Source of the DNA: Aquamicrobium sp. LC103
GTDB taxonomy: Bacteria > Pseudomonadota > Alphaproteobacteria > Rhizobiales > Rhizobiaceae
NCBI RefSeq assembly: GCF_001014615.2
Contig: NZ_LBCQ02000015.1
Coordinates: 1-64,000, forward strand
Direction of reading: 5' to 3'
Length of the DNA stretch: 64,000 nucleotides
Made by a program: the position numbers and the translations under genes. The notes beneath the pieces are model-generated. The model did not search any database. It saw only the letters and a program-made list of their open reading frames with translations, and was not told where the DNA came from. Of this stretch, positions 41,986-51,391 are shown in pieces. Position 1 is the stretch's first letter, and the number at the start of each line of letters is the position of its first letter.

Positions 41986-42779
41986 CGGCCGGTGAAGACG
42001 GGAGCCCGCTTTTCGCTGAATGCGAGCATCGCCTCCTTGGTGTCTTCGCTGCGGCCGAGCTGGATCGTCATCTCCTGCTCATAGCGATAGCCGTCACGCA
42101 GGCTGAGCTGCTCGATATTGTTCAGCGACTGCTTGGCCAGTTGGGTCGCCAGCGGACTGAAGCCTGCGATGCGCAATGCCATCGCGCGCGCCGTGGATAT
42201 CAATTCGTCTGCCGGCACACAGGCTTCCACCACGCCCAGACGGTAAAGTTCGGCCCCGTCCATCCGGTCGCCGGTCAGCATCATGCGTCTTACCCTGGAG
42301 CGGCCGAACAGCTGCATGGCGTGGCGGCATCCACCCATCAGCCCGACCGTGACTTCCGGCAGGCCGATGACCGCCGCCTCCGACGCGATCAGGACGTCGC
42401 ACGACGCGACAATCGCAAGCCCGGCCCCGAGCGCGGGGCCGTTGATAGCGCCGATCACCGGCTTGGTGCACTCGCGCACCGAATGATAGCTCTCTCGGGC
42501 GCTGCGCTGATTGCGCCTGCGCGTTCCCTCGCCCCAGACCTTGCCGGCGCGCGCCTTGATATCGACGCCTGCGCAGAAGGCACGACCCTCTCCGGTGAGA
42601 ATGACCACGCGCACGTCGTCGCGGTCGGACAGGCAGTCCATCGCGAAGATCAGTTCTTCCTGGGTCAGATCGTTCTGCGCGTTGACGGGCGGATTGGAGA
42701 TCGTGACCGTTGCGACCAGATCTGCGATTTCGATCCGGTGGTGGGTCAACTTGAACAAGTCCATCTGGTCAGCTCTCAT
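41982..42779 (-). CDS. Enoyl-CoA hydratase/isomerase (crotonase) family protein
   Basis: 265 residues. Oxyanion-hole elements GRAFCAGVDIKARAG and INGPALGAGLA are present. Of the two hydratase glutamates, the Glu164 equivalent is seen in GLPEVTVG, while the Glu144 position in GAGLAIVASCD is not Glu, so isomerase, ring-opening or another crotonase chemistry is possible. The ATG at 42779 overlaps the ligase stop; ATG 42764 is an alternative. Middle gene of the operon. Confidence 0.88.
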   Translation of the reverse strand: MRADQMDLFKLTHHRIEIADLVATVTISNPPVNAQNDLTQEELIFAMDCLSDRDDVRVVILTGEGRAFCAGVDIKARAGKVWGEGTRRRNQRSARESYHSVRECTKPVIGAINGPALGAGLAIVASCDVLIASEAAVIGLPEVTVGLMGGCRHAMQLFGRSRVRRMMLTGDRMDGAELYRLGVVEACVPADELISTARAMALRIAGFSPLATQLAKQSLNNIEQLSLRDGYRYEQEMTIQLGRSEDTKEAMLAFSEKRAPVFTGR

Positions 42780-44442
42780 GGGGTTGATATTGTGGAGATG
42801 TGGGCGTGGAGAACCTGGCGCGCAGGTCGATCTTGCGGATCTTACCGGCGGCATTCATCGGCATCGCATCGACGATCTCCAGCCGTTCGGGGTATTTTTG
42901 GCGAGCGATGCCCGCGGCGTTCAGGTGCTCGCGGATTTCGGGAAGTGAGAGAGAGGCGCCCGGCTCCAGGACACAAACGGCCACCATCATCTCGCCTCGT
43001 TCCGCGTCCGGAACCCCGATGACGGCGCATTGGCGGACCTGCACAATCTCGACGATGAGGTCCTCGACCTCCTTGGCACTGATGTTTTCCCCCTTGCGGA
43101 TGATGATGTCCTTCTTGCGCCCGACGACCGTGACATAGTTGTCCGCATCCAAATGACCGAGGTCTCCGGTCCGGAGCCAGCCGTCGGGCGTGAAGGCGTA
43201 CCTGTCGAGGCGGCTGTCGACATAGCCGAGAAAAACCTCGTCGCCCTGCGACTGGATCTCGCCGATCTCGCCGGGGCCGAGCACCCTCGTTTCATCGCCC
43301 AAATCGACAATGCGGACCCTGTTTTGGGGATGAACCCTGCCATCGGTGGTAGCGGCCTTGGCGGGATCGTCATGCACGCCGCCGGAGATGGTGGGGTGTT
43401 CGCTGCAGCCATAGGTGCGCATCGCGCGGATGCCGCGTTGCTGCGCCTTGCGGATCACGTTCGGCGGCACGTCGGCGCCACCACAGCGGAATATCCGCAA
43501 GGGTCGGATCTTCTCGGCAAGCGCGGCGTCTTCAAGCAGTCCCTGTAGGAACGGTGTCGCGCCCACGGTCCACACGCATTGCTCCCGCGAAATCAGCTCC
43601 GCGGCTTCATGGATGTCCCATATGTCGAGCAGACAGACCTTTACGCCGAGCATCGGACCGGCGACGCAAGCATAGGCGAACCCGGTAATGTGCGTCAGCG
43701 GCGAGCCCATGAACAAGGTGTCGTCGGCCCCAAGCTGGGTTGCCCTTGCAACCGAACGTGCCTCGCTCAGCAGTGTCGTCTGTGAGTGGCGTACGCCCTT
43801 GGGCTGGCCCTCGGTCCCCGAGGTGTAGAGATAGAGCGCATCCTTCGCGGGATCGGCTTCCATGAAGGCCGAGGCACCGCCCCCGGCCAGCAGTTCGCGG
43901 CCGCGAGACAGAAGCGCCTCGAAGTCGATCGCATCAGGATGGCTGCCACGACAGACGATCATCCGTGCATCGACGGCCCGAGCCAGCGGCGCCATCATCT
44001 CGGCGAAAGTGAAACCACGATAGACCTCGGGCATGAATACGAAGCGCGAGCGCGCATCCTTCAGCAGGAAGCCGACTTCCTTGCTGCGGTAGATCGTGAT
44101 GATCGGGTTGCAGATCGCACCGATCCGCAGCGTTGCCAGGACGATCAGAACCGTCTCGGCCCAGTTCGGCATCTGGTAGCTGATCGTGTCGCCGGGACGC
44201 GCGCCGAGATCGATTAGTCCGCAGGCGAGCGCCTCGGCGTCGGCACAAAGCGTCTCATAACTCATCCGCCCGCCTGAATGGACCAGCGCGGTGCGCGCCG
44301 GCTCATGTTGCCGGTGGTTATCCAGATAGCCCCAAAGCGTTCGGGGATGTGTCCGCTGCCGGGGCACCATTTCCGTGATCCTGATCAATGAATTCCAGTC
44401 CTGAACGGCGCGCCGGACACTTGGTGTCGCCCGCCAACCCAT
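42769..44442 (-). CDS. AMP-dependent acyl-CoA synthetase/ligase
   Basis: 557 residues of the ANL superfamily: P-loop YTSGTEGQPKGVRHS, A5-type RTYGCSEHPTISGG, A7 GWLRTGDLGHLD, and the catalytic Lys region MNAAGKIRKIDLR near the C-terminus. Converts the imported or hydrolysed carboxylate into its CoA ester, feeding the dehydrogenases and crotonase encoded next. Its stop overlaps the crotonase start, and the gene begins immediately at the end of the binding-protein gene. Typical of cyclohexanecarboxylate or bile-acid-side-chain-type ligases, but the substrate cannot be read. Confidence 0.92.
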   Translation of the reverse strand: MGWRATPSVRRAVQDWNSLIRITEMVPRQRTHPRTLWGYLDNHRQHEPARTALVHSGGRMSYETLCADAEALACGLIDLGARPGDTISYQMPNWAETVLIVLATLRIGAICNPIITIYRSKEVGFLLKDARSRFVFMPEVYRGFTFAEMMAPLARAVDARMIVCRGSHPDAIDFEALLSRGRELLAGGGASAFMEADPAKDALYLYTSGTEGQPKGVRHSQTTLLSEARSVARATQLGADDTLFMGSPLTHITGFAYACVAGPMLGVKVCLLDIWDIHEAAELISREQCVWTVGATPFLQGLLEDAALAEKIRPLRIFRCGGADVPPNVIRKAQQRGIRAMRTYGCSEHPTISGGVHDDPAKAATTDGRVHPQNRVRIVDLGDETRVLGPGEIGEIQSQGDEVFLGYVDSRLDRYAFTPDGWLRTGDLGHLDADNYVTVVGRKKDIIIRKGENISAKEVEDLIVEIVQVRQCAVIGVPDAERGEMMVAVCVLEPGASLSLPEIREHLNAAGIARQKYPERLEIVDAMPMNAAGKIRKIDLRARFSTPTSPQYQPHES

Positions 44443-45669
44443 CTAGTTCGAGGTGAGGAGCGAGCATTCGCTGGTGCCGGGCGCCCGCAGAACTTGTTCA
44501 GCTGGCACCTCACGGATCAGTTTCAGGTAATCCCAGCGGGCCGTGCTCTCTTCAGGCGTCTTCACCTGGAAGAGGTACATCGGGAAGGTTGTACGACCAT
44601 CGGCGCGCAATTCACCTTTGCCCAGCACCTTGTCGTCAATCGGCGTGGCACGCATCGTGGCAATAACGTCGGCTCCATCGCTTGACGAAGCGTTCTCCAG
44701 CGACTTCAGATAATGAGTCACCGAGGAGTAGACGCCCGCCTGCTGGTAACTCGGCGGACGGCCGCCCGAGCGCTCCATAAAGCGCTTTGACCATTCACGC
44801 GTGGCTTCGTTCATGTCCCAATAAAAGGGCATCGGGACATACAGGCCACCGGCGAGATCGAGCCCTGCACCATCGATGTCGTTCTGCGACAGCACGAAAG
44901 CAGCGATCTTCTTGCCGCTTGCCTCGCTGACACCGAATTCGGCGAGTTGCTTGATCGAGTTCTGGGTATCGGTGCCACCATTGGCGAGGCCGATAACATC
45001 GGCATCGGATCCGCCGACTTCCAAAGCGGCAGCCGATTGGTCGGCCGCACCGAGCGGCATACGGATCGCCTTGACAACCGTGCCACCGCTCTCCTTGACG
45101 ATGTTGGCGCTGATGCCTTCAAGGTCATGGCCAAACGTATAGTCGGCGGTAAGATAGAACCAGTTCTTCGAGCCCTCGGCGAGCAGCGCATTCGTCAACG
45201 CGGCGGCCATGCTGTAATTGTCCCAGTTCCACTGAACGCTGTGACCATTGCATTCCCTACCTCCCAGGTCACCGGTACCGGCATTCGAGAAAAGCAGTCG
45301 GTCGTGGTCTTTCACCATCTTGTTGACGGCCAGCGTACCCGACGATATCGGCACGTCGATGAACAGATCGACGCCCTGCGTCTCGATCCACTCCCGCGCA
45401 ACGCCTGTCGTCACGTCGACCTTGTTTTGCGTATCTGCCGAAAGCACCTCGATCGGCAGGCCACGCACCTTCCCACCAAAGTCCTCGATCGCCATGTTGA
45501 CGGCGATAACCGAACCTTCGCCAACGACTTGATTGTAAAGGCCGGTCATGTCGGTTAGCACGCCGATGCGAATCGGCGCGGTGCGATCTTCGGCGGCAAC
45601 CTGCGCCGTCGACGCCATCAAGATGGCGGTCAGCGCCAGCCCCGTCTTCAAACCCGACGTCAGTCTCAT
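44443..45669 (-). CDS. Periplasmic branched-chain-type solute-binding protein (LivK-like)
   Basis: 408 residues with a Sec signal (RLTSGLKTGLALTAILMAST, cleavage near QVAAED) and the type I periplasmic-binding fold: PIRIGVLTDMTGLYNQVVGEGS, then LFSNAGTGDLGG and FYLTADYTFGHDLEG. The ATG at 45669 is preceded by GGGAGGAG. This family delivers amino acids, but also aromatic and fatty acids, to LivHMGF; the surrounding CoA genes favour a carboxylic ligand. Confidence 0.92.
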   Translation of the reverse strand: MRLTSGLKTGLALTAILMASTAQVAAEDRTAPIRIGVLTDMTGLYNQVVGEGSVIAVNMAIEDFGGKVRGLPIEVLSADTQNKVDVTTGVAREWIETQGVDLFIDVPISSGTLAVNKMVKDHDRLLFSNAGTGDLGGRECNGHSVQWNWDNYSMAAALTNALLAEGSKNWFYLTADYTFGHDLEGISANIVKESGGTVVKAIRMPLGAADQSAAALEVGGSDADVIGLANGGTDTQNSIKQLAEFGVSEASGKKIAAFVLSQNDIDGAGLDLAGGLYVPMPFYWDMNEATREWSKRFMERSGGRPPSYQQAGVYSSVTHYLKSLENASSSDGADVIATMRATPIDDKVLGKGELRADGRTTFPMYLFQVKTPEESTARWDYLKLIREVPAEQVLRAPGTSECSLLTSN

Positions 45670-45737
45670 TGCAGCTCCTCCCAGCTTGGATGCCGCAGAA
45701 CCAGCGATCTCGTCTGCCGGCCTGCAGCGGAATTCGA

Positions 45738-46574
45738 TCAATCGTTGCAAAGCATTCCCGCGATCTGCCGCGCCGAGGATGTCCTCATCACCCGCGGCGG
45801 ATTGAGCATTCCGCCATCGGCCAAGATCACCTGCCCGCTGAGGTAAGAGGACAGATCCTGAACCAGAAACAGCGCAACACCTGCGATATCGGGGGTGGCA
45901 CCAGCGCGCTGCATTGGCGTGTTGGTCTCAACCTCGTACCACTGCTCAGGCGCAAAACGCGCCAGCATGCGCTCGGTGCGGACATAACCCGGTGCGATGG
46001 CATTAACGCGGATACCGCGATGGCCAAGCTCAGAGGCAGCCCCCCGCACAAAGTGATGGAGAGCTGCCTTGGCGGATCCATAAGCGATTTGATTGGGCAG
46101 GCTCGCGAAGCCTGCGGAGGAACCGACCAGCACGATCGCCCCGCCACCCGTGCGCGCCATGCGATCGGCGGCGACACGAGTGACATGAATCGCCTGAAAT
46201 AGGTTCAACTCGAAGGTGCGCTCCAGGAATGGGGCGTCGATTTCAGGAAGCGGCCTGCCGTGCGAAGCACCGACGATGTCCACGACGGCATCCAGCCTGC
46301 CGAGATGTTCGATTACAGCGTCGAAGACGGCTTCGACTTCGGCTTCTTGCCGAACATCGGCGCTGAGGGCGCAGCCCCCGACTTCGTCAGCAACCTTTTG
46401 CGCAACATGTATATCGATGTCGATGCAGGCCACATTGGCACCCGCCTGCGCAAGGGCATGACAGGTTTGCCGTCCGATTCCGCGACCTGCGCCGATGACG
46501 GCAACGATCCGACCGTCCAGCCGCAGTAGCGCGCCATAATCGGGAACCGATTCCTCGTCGAATTCGATGCTCAC
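45738..46574 (-). CDS. Short-chain dehydrogenase/reductase, first gene of the Liv/CoA operon
   Basis: 278-residue SDR: GAGRGIGRQ cofactor motif, Asp after strand 2 (ACIDIDI, NAD preference), catalytic Ser in IVLVGSSAG and Tyr-Lys in IAYGSAKAA, with terminal YLSGQVILADGG. A C-terminal extension of about 20 residues follows. The loop that normally reads NNAG is VDIVGASHG, a divergence worth noting. GGAGGAGG lies upstream of the ATG. The TetR-type operator at 46615-46638 lies 41-64 bases before its start. May perform the first oxidation of the imported substrate. Confidence 0.9.
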   Translation of the reverse strand: MSIEFDEESVPDYGALLRLDGRIVAVIGAGRGIGRQTCHALAQAGANVACIDIDIHVAQKVADEVGGCALSADVRQEAEVEAVFDAVIEHLGRLDAVVDIVGASHGRPLPEIDAPFLERTFELNLFQAIHVTRVAADRMARTGGGAIVLVGSSAGFASLPNQIAYGSAKAALHHFVRGAASELGHRGIRVNAIAPGYVRTERMLARFAPEQWYEVETNTPMQRAGATPDIAGVALFLVQDLSSYLSGQVILADGGMLNPPRVMRTSSARQIAGMLCND

Positions 46575-46614
46575 ACCCTGCCTCCTCCAAGATGAGCCAT
46601 CCCTAACACAACGC

Positions 46615-46638
46615 TACCTACCGATCAATCGGTAGGTA
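46615..46638. promoter_or_regulatory. TetR-type operator 1, perfect inverted repeat
   Basis: TACCTACCGAT-CA-ATCGGTAGGTA: two perfect 11-base arms around a 2-base spacer, upstream of the leftward 13-gene operon. The shared half-site CGGTAGGT is repeated in operator 2 beside tetR. Confidence 0.85.
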
Positions 46639-46882
46639 AAAAAATTCGATTTCCATATATCTAATTGATTTTATGTATTAATATCACATTTTTCCGATTC
46701 TATCCTTGAAACTTGCGGCATTGTCCATATCGGCGGAAAGCGATTCAAATATCAAAGAAACGGGAGGTGAACTGCCTAAAATTCCAAAGGATAGTATCTA
46801 ACATACTGTTTTAGTAGCTTTTTTCGATCCCAACCAACCGCGAGCAGTTATTGACAGGCCTTGACCATATCTGTAAGTCGAT

Positions 46883-46900
46883 ATCTATCGATCGGTAGGT
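46883..46900. promoter_or_regulatory. TetR-type operator 2, imperfect
   Basis: ATCTATCGA-TCGGTAGGT, 9-base arms with two mismatches, sharing TCGGTAGGT with operator 1, and 36 bases before the preferred tetR GTG. Consistent with weaker autoregulation. Confidence 0.65.
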
Positions 46901-46935
46901 TGCAAGAGACGGGATTTCGTGGTTTGAGACGAGCT

Positions 46936-47562
46936 GTGGCTGATGTGAGCGCGCCTTCGAATGCCTGGGAGCCGACCGGCGGATCGAGCGAGGGAAATCC
47001 CCGCGCGGCGGAGATTTTACGCGAGTCCGCCAAGCTGTTTGCCGCCAACGGCTATGACGGCACTTCGGTCCAGGACATCGCGAGCGCTGTTGGGATCAAA
47101 AAGGCGTCGATCTATCATTTCTTTTCCGACAAGGCCGAGATCCACAGCACCATCGTGCTTGCCTCGATCACGCGGCTGACGGCTTTGGTGCACGAAAAGG
47201 TTCAAGGACGCATGACGGCCTGCGACAAGGCCGAGGCCTTCGCCCGCGCTCATGCCCAGCACATCTCGGAAAGCGCACCCTTCTATTTCACCGCCGCCCT
47301 TGGCTACAACGAGATCGCCGATCCCAATGCCAAGGCGAAGGTCCAGCGCATGCGCGACGGCTATGAAGAGACGCTGCGGGGCATCATTCGGGAAGGGATC
47401 GAGAACGGCGAATTTCGCGAACTGGACGTCAAGCTGGCTGCTCGCGCCATCATTTCCTGCCTCAATTGGATGGCGAGGTGGTGGCGCCCCAACGGACCGG
47501 AGACGGCTGAATCAATCGCCTCGAATTACGTGAAGCTGATCATACGCGGATTCCTGCCCTAA
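46936..47562 (+). CDS. TetR family repressor of the Liv/CoA operon
   Basis: About 208 residues. N-terminal HTH: ESAKLFAANGYDGTSVQDIASAVGIKKASIYHFF in the standard TetR pattern (quoted in part: GYDGTSVQDIASAVGIKKAS). The C-terminal helical domain (about 90-200) resembles the TetR_C/KstR2-like group that binds CoA esters, but the ligand is not readable. Open sequence extends to 46861, overlapping operator 2, so a GTG at 46936 or 46945 is the more likely start. Divergent from the operon it probably represses. Confidence 0.88.
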   Translation: MADVSAPSNAWEPTGGSSEGNPRAAEILRESAKLFAANGYDGTSVQDIASAVGIKKASIYHFFSDKAEIHSTIVLASITRLTALVHEKVQGRMTACDKAEAFARAHAQHISESAPFYFTAALGYNEIADPNAKAKVQRMRDGYEETLRGIIREGIENGEFRELDVKLAARAIISCLNWMARWWRPNGPETAESIASNYVKLIIRGFLP

Positions 47563-47685
47563 CCTGGTTCCCAAGTCGCGAACCCGTGACGACGGCGCCG
47601 CGGCTGCGGGCGAAAGATGATTGATTGTACCGGCGACCGGGAGGGGTTCGGTCGTAGCCGGATTAAAACGGGAGGCTATTGAACC

Positions 47686-48789
47686 ATGGACGCGCTTTTC
47701 CGCCCCTTCACCTTCAAGGGGCTCCAACTCAAGAACCGCATCGTGATGGCGCCGATGTCGCGCTACATGGCGATCGACGGGATACCGGGCTCCGCCAACG
47801 CCGCCTACTACCGTCGCCGGGCCCGGAACGATGTGGGCCTCATCCTTTCGGAAGGTACAGCCATCGCGCGGCCGGCCTCTCGAAACAATCCAGGCATTCC
47901 GTTTTTCCACGGGCCGCAAGCGCTGGAAGGTTGGCAAGGCATTATAGCCGCCGTGCATGCCGCCGGTGGAAAGATGGGCCCGCAACTTTGGCACACCGGC
48001 TCTTTCCGCAAGCTCGACTGGGACACGCCCGAGCCGGTGGAGAGTCCGTCAGGTCTCGTATCGCCTGGGATCCATCGTGGCGTGGCCATGAGCGAAACAG
48101 ACATCGAGGCCACGATCGCGGCATATGCGGCAGGCGCCGCAGATGCCAAGCGTCTCGGCTTCGACATTGTCGAGGTGCATGCCGCACATGGCTACCTGAT
48201 CGATCAGTTTTTCTGGGCCGACACCAATCTTCGCACCGACGACTGGGGCGGCAGGACGCTCGCGGAGCGGTCTCGGTTCGCACTCGAGATCCTAAAGGCG
48301 ATGCGCGCCGCGGTCGGGCCCGATTTCCCCATCATCATTCGCCTGAGCCAGTGGAAGCAGCAGGACTACGGCTATCGTCTGGCCCGCACACCGCGGGAGA
48401 TGGAGCTTTGGCTTGGTCCTCTTGCCGACGCAGGCGCGGACTTCTTTCACTGCTCCCAGCGCAGGTTCTGGGATGCGGAGTTTCCCGAGGTCGACGGGCC
48501 AGACGGACTGAACTTCGCCGGATGGGCCAAAAAGCTGACCGGTAAGAAGGCGATCTCGGTGGGATCGGTGGGTCTTTCAGGAGAGTTCATCGATTCATTG
48601 CTGAAAGGCAATACATCTTCCGCCGCGCCGATCGACCAGCTGGTCCGCCGCATCGAGCGGGACGAATTCGACCTCATGGCGGTGGGACGCGCGCTGCTGA
48701 GCGACCCGGAGTGGGTCACCAAAGTGCAACGTGGTGCATGGTCGGACTTGCGCGGCTACAATCCAAAGGATCGGAGCGTTCTCTATTGA
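47686..48789 (+). CDS. Old-yellow-enzyme family NADH:flavin oxidoreductase
   Basis: 367-residue FMN barrel. N-terminal LFRPFTFKGLQLKNRIVMAP, substrate-site VEVHAAHGYLIDQFF and the ISVGSVGL/VGRALLSDPEW phosphate-binding end are all present. There is no C-terminal FeS/FAD extension, so it is a single-domain ene-reductase (or a demethylating/dienoyl-CoA-reductase-like relative). GGGAGG lies 9 bases before the ATG. It follows tetR by 120 bases in the same direction and might be part of that regulon or of the CoA-transferase locus. Confidence 0.9.
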   Translation: MDALFRPFTFKGLQLKNRIVMAPMSRYMAIDGIPGSANAAYYRRRARNDVGLILSEGTAIARPASRNNPGIPFFHGPQALEGWQGIIAAVHAAGGKMGPQLWHTGSFRKLDWDTPEPVESPSGLVSPGIHRGVAMSETDIEATIAAYAAGAADAKRLGFDIVEVHAAHGYLIDQFFWADTNLRTDDWGGRTLAERSRFALEILKAMRAAVGPDFPIIIRLSQWKQQDYGYRLARTPREMELWLGPLADAGADFFHCSQRRFWDAEFPEVDGPDGLNFAGWAKKLTGKKAISVGSVGLSGEFIDSLLKGNTSSAAPIDQLVRRIERDEFDLMAVGRALLSDPEWVTKVQRGAWSDLRGYNPKDRSVLY

Positions 48790-49042
48790 GAGCCCCGGCC
48801 TGATTGCAAAAAATCCCCCGCCAACTTTCAGCAGCGAGAATAATGGCCGTTCGTGGAGCCCATGGACGATAAACCGGTCACCCTGATGAAGCACGGCAAG
48901 GTGAGGTGACAACTGGACGACTGCGGCAGACGTTTCTGATGCCCGACGCGCGCTATTCCGCCTCCTCAACCGATAAAAGCCCGCCGGCCGATCCTCTTTT
49001 GAGGCGAGTCGGCTTAGTCCGGCAACATCATTACGTTACAGA

Positions 49043-50254
49043 TCATGCACGGCTGGCTCCCACCACCCCTCGCTCCATCAGGTCCGTGATTTGGTCCCTG
49101 TGGAAACCGAGTTCCGACAGGATCTCGGTCGAATGCTGTCCCAGAAGAGGGGCTGCGAATCTGATCGCGCCCGGCGTGTCGGACAGTTTCACGGGAAGTC
49201 CGGCCATCCGGATCTCGCCGCTGACGGGATGGTCGACGCTAACGACCATGTCTCGTGACAGCACCTGCTCGTCGATCACCACCTGGTCGATTGACTGGAC
49301 CGGTGTCGACGGCACATCCTGAGCGTTCAGGATATCCACCCACTCCGCAACCATCTTGGTTCGGAAGATGGCGTTCAATTCGTCGATGAGAAAGAGGCGG
49401 TGCTTGGCGCGATCGGTGCCGGTCTTGAAGCGCGGATCGTTGATCCATTCCGTACGCCCGGTTGCCCGGCAGACTCCTTCCCACATCCGATCGGTAAAGG
49501 CGCCCACGACGATCCAGTCGTCCGCCGCCTCAAACGCACGATAGGCGGGCGAAAGCTGCATTGCGGCGCCACGCCGGACCGGCGGGGTGCCGGATGCGAA
49601 ATAGTAGGTCAGATGGTAGGACAGCATGGCCAGCTGGCCCTCCATCAGCGACGTATCCACCCGCTGCCCCTTCCCAGTGCGTTCGCGCGCGGCAAGCGCA
49701 AGCAAGATGCCGATGGTGCCGAACATGCCCCCGCCGATGTCAGCCACGGAAATACCTGCCTTTACGGGCCCACGACCCTCCTCCCCCGTCACACTCATAT
49801 TGCCTGCAAAGGCCTGCATGAAGATGTCGTTCGCCCGGTCACCAGCGCGAGGTCCTTGGCGTCCAAACCCACTGATGCCGCAGTAGATGAGCCGCGGGTT
49901 GATCTTGCTGAGTTCGTCGTAACCCAGCCCCGCTCGATCGAGTGCGCCGACCCGGAAATTGTCGATCACCACATCGGATTCCCTGGCGAGCTTCCTGATG
50001 ATTTGCCTGCCTTCATCCGATTTGAGGTCGATCTCGAGACTGCGCTTGTTGCGATTGGCGGCAGCGAAATAGTGCGATGTCCTGCCCTTGAAGAACGGCG
50101 CCCAGTTCCGGCTTTCGTCTCCGCTGCCGATCCGTTCGACCTTGATGACGTCGGCACCATAGTCGGCAAGCATCAGGCCGCAGAACGGGCCAGCCATCGC
50201 AATCCCGATTTCGATGACCTTCAATCCGCGAAGCGGAGCAAAAATGTCGTCCAT
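49043..50254 (-). CDS. CaiB/BaiF-type (family III) CoA-transferase
   Basis: 403 residues. Begins with LRGLKVIEIGIAMAGPFCG and ADYGADVIKVER as usual for the family. The catalytic Asp is expected in RANDIFMQAFAG. The C-terminal part is standard (PVKLSDTPGAIRFAAPLLGQHS). Transfers CoA between carboxylic acids without acetyl-phosphate-type intermediates, often succinyl-CoA dependent. The ATG at 50254 lies 5 bases after the FAH-family gene. The pair forms a two-gene leftward operon facing the OYE gene. Confidence 0.92.
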   Translation of the reverse strand: MDDIFAPLRGLKVIEIGIAMAGPFCGLMLADYGADVIKVERIGSGDESRNWAPFFKGRTSHYFAAANRNKRSLEIDLKSDEGRQIIRKLARESDVVIDNFRVGALDRAGLGYDELSKINPRLIYCGISGFGRQGPRAGDRANDIFMQAFAGNMSVTGEEGRGPVKAGISVADIGGGMFGTIGILLALAARERTGKGQRVDTSLMEGQLAMLSYHLTYYFASGTPPVRRGAAMQLSPAYRAFEAADDWIVVGAFTDRMWEGVCRATGRTEWINDPRFKTGTDRAKHRLFLIDELNAIFRTKMVAEWVDILNAQDVPSTPVQSIDQVVIDEQVLSRDMVVSVDHPVSGEIRMAGLPVKLSDTPGAIRFAAPLLGQHSTEILSELGFHRDQITDLMERGVVGASRA

Positions 50255-50259
50255 GATCG

Positions 50260-51177
50260 TTACCGTGACTGGAGGGTGGCAAGAGCGACCGTGTTTTCGA
50301 TCACGCCGATACCCTCGATTTCGCATCGAACGACATCGCCCGCCTGCAAATATTGACGTGGGTCCATCGCATATCCCACGCCGGATGGTGTCCCGGTCGC
50401 GATAATGTCGCCCGCCTCAAGAGTCAGGCCCGCCGAGAGCGACCCCACGAGTTCCGGGATCGTAAAGATCATATCCTTGATACGCGCGTCCTGGCGGCTC
50501 TCGCCATTGACGCTCAAGCGGATCGCAAGATTCGAAACATCCCCCAGCGCGCTCTTGTGAACGATCCATGGCCCCATCGGGCAGCTTCCATCGAGGCCCT
50601 TGCCCTTGAACCATTGATCATGGCGACGCTGCAGGTCGCGAGCGGTCACGTCGTTGCAAATCATGTAGCCGAATAAGTGCTCCTCCACCCTGTCCTGGGC
50701 GATGTCGCGCCCGGCTCGGCCAATCACCACGGCGAGTTCGACTTCGTAGTCGAGGCGCCGCGTGACCTTCTCGTGAAGCAGGATCGGCTCTCCTGGTCCG
50801 ACGACCGACGTGGCAGGCTTGGTGAAGAACTGCGGGTATTTTGGCAGATCGGTATTGAGATCACGCGATCGGTTGTCTTCGGCGATGTGGTCGGCATAAT
50901 TGCGTCCTACACAAAAGACGTTTTTGCCAGGACGCGGTATCGGCGCACGAAAATCGGGGCTTTCGATCCGCGCCGCTGAAGGGAAACCCTTAGTCCTGGT
51001 CACCCGGCAAGCCTCGACCAATTCGTCTCCGAAGGCGATGAAGTCGGCAAGGCTTGGATTTTCATCAACGCCGTTTAGCATGTCCTTCAAGCAGGCGGCC
51101 ATCAGATACCAGTCGTTGCCGTCAAGCGACATGACAGGCGCGTGCTCTCCTTCCACAAAAGCCGTTCCGAACCTCAT
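50260..51177 (-). CDS. Fumarylacetoacetate hydrolase (FAH) family protein
   Basis: 305 residues with the FAH-fold metal-binding core: VGRNYADHI, the metal Glu/Asp block LDYEVELAVVIGRAG, GYMICNDVTARDLQ, and GDIIATGTPSGVG near the end. Members hydrolyse C-C bonds of 1,3-dicarbonyls, decarboxylate oxaloacetate or hydrate 2-oxopent-4-enoates. GGAGAAAGCACG precedes the ATG. Transcribed divergently from the IclR gene. Confidence 0.92.
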   Translation of the reverse strand: MRFGTAFVEGEHAPVMSLDGNDWYLMAACLKDMLNGVDENPSLADFIAFGDELVEACRVTRTKGFPSAARIESPDFRAPIPRPGKNVFCVGRNYADHIAEDNRSRDLNTDLPKYPQFFTKPATSVVGPGEPILLHEKVTRRLDYEVELAVVIGRAGRDIAQDRVEEHLFGYMICNDVTARDLQRRHDQWFKGKGLDGSCPMGPWIVHKSALGDVSNLAIRLSVNGESRQDARIKDMIFTIPELVGSLSAGLTLEAGDIIATGTPSGVGYAMDPRQYLQAGDVVRCEIEGIGVIENTVALATLQSR

Positions 51178-51391
51178 CGTGCTTTCTCCACATTCCGTTT
51201 GGCTCGCAGGCCGCGGCCATGAAGAACCGAAATCCGGGCAGCGGGAAAGGGGAGCCGCAGCAGATTTCAGCTATGTGAAAAGAGAGGTTTTGGCCTAGCT
51301 ATTCACATATCTGAAAATAACATCGAGGCGGCGGCAGTTTCGGTGGCTAACGAGACGATATGATACCTCGGAATTCTACTGGAGTTATCAA

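Larger units (their letters stand above)
46575..46935. promoter_or_regulatory. Divergent promoter region of the Liv/CoA operon and tetR
   Basis: About 360 bases, notably AT-rich between 46640 and 46860. Contains a perfect operator at 46615-46638 and a second imperfect one at 46883-46900 next to the tetR start, an arrangement expected for an autoregulated TetR repressor controlling both directions. Confidence 0.75.
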
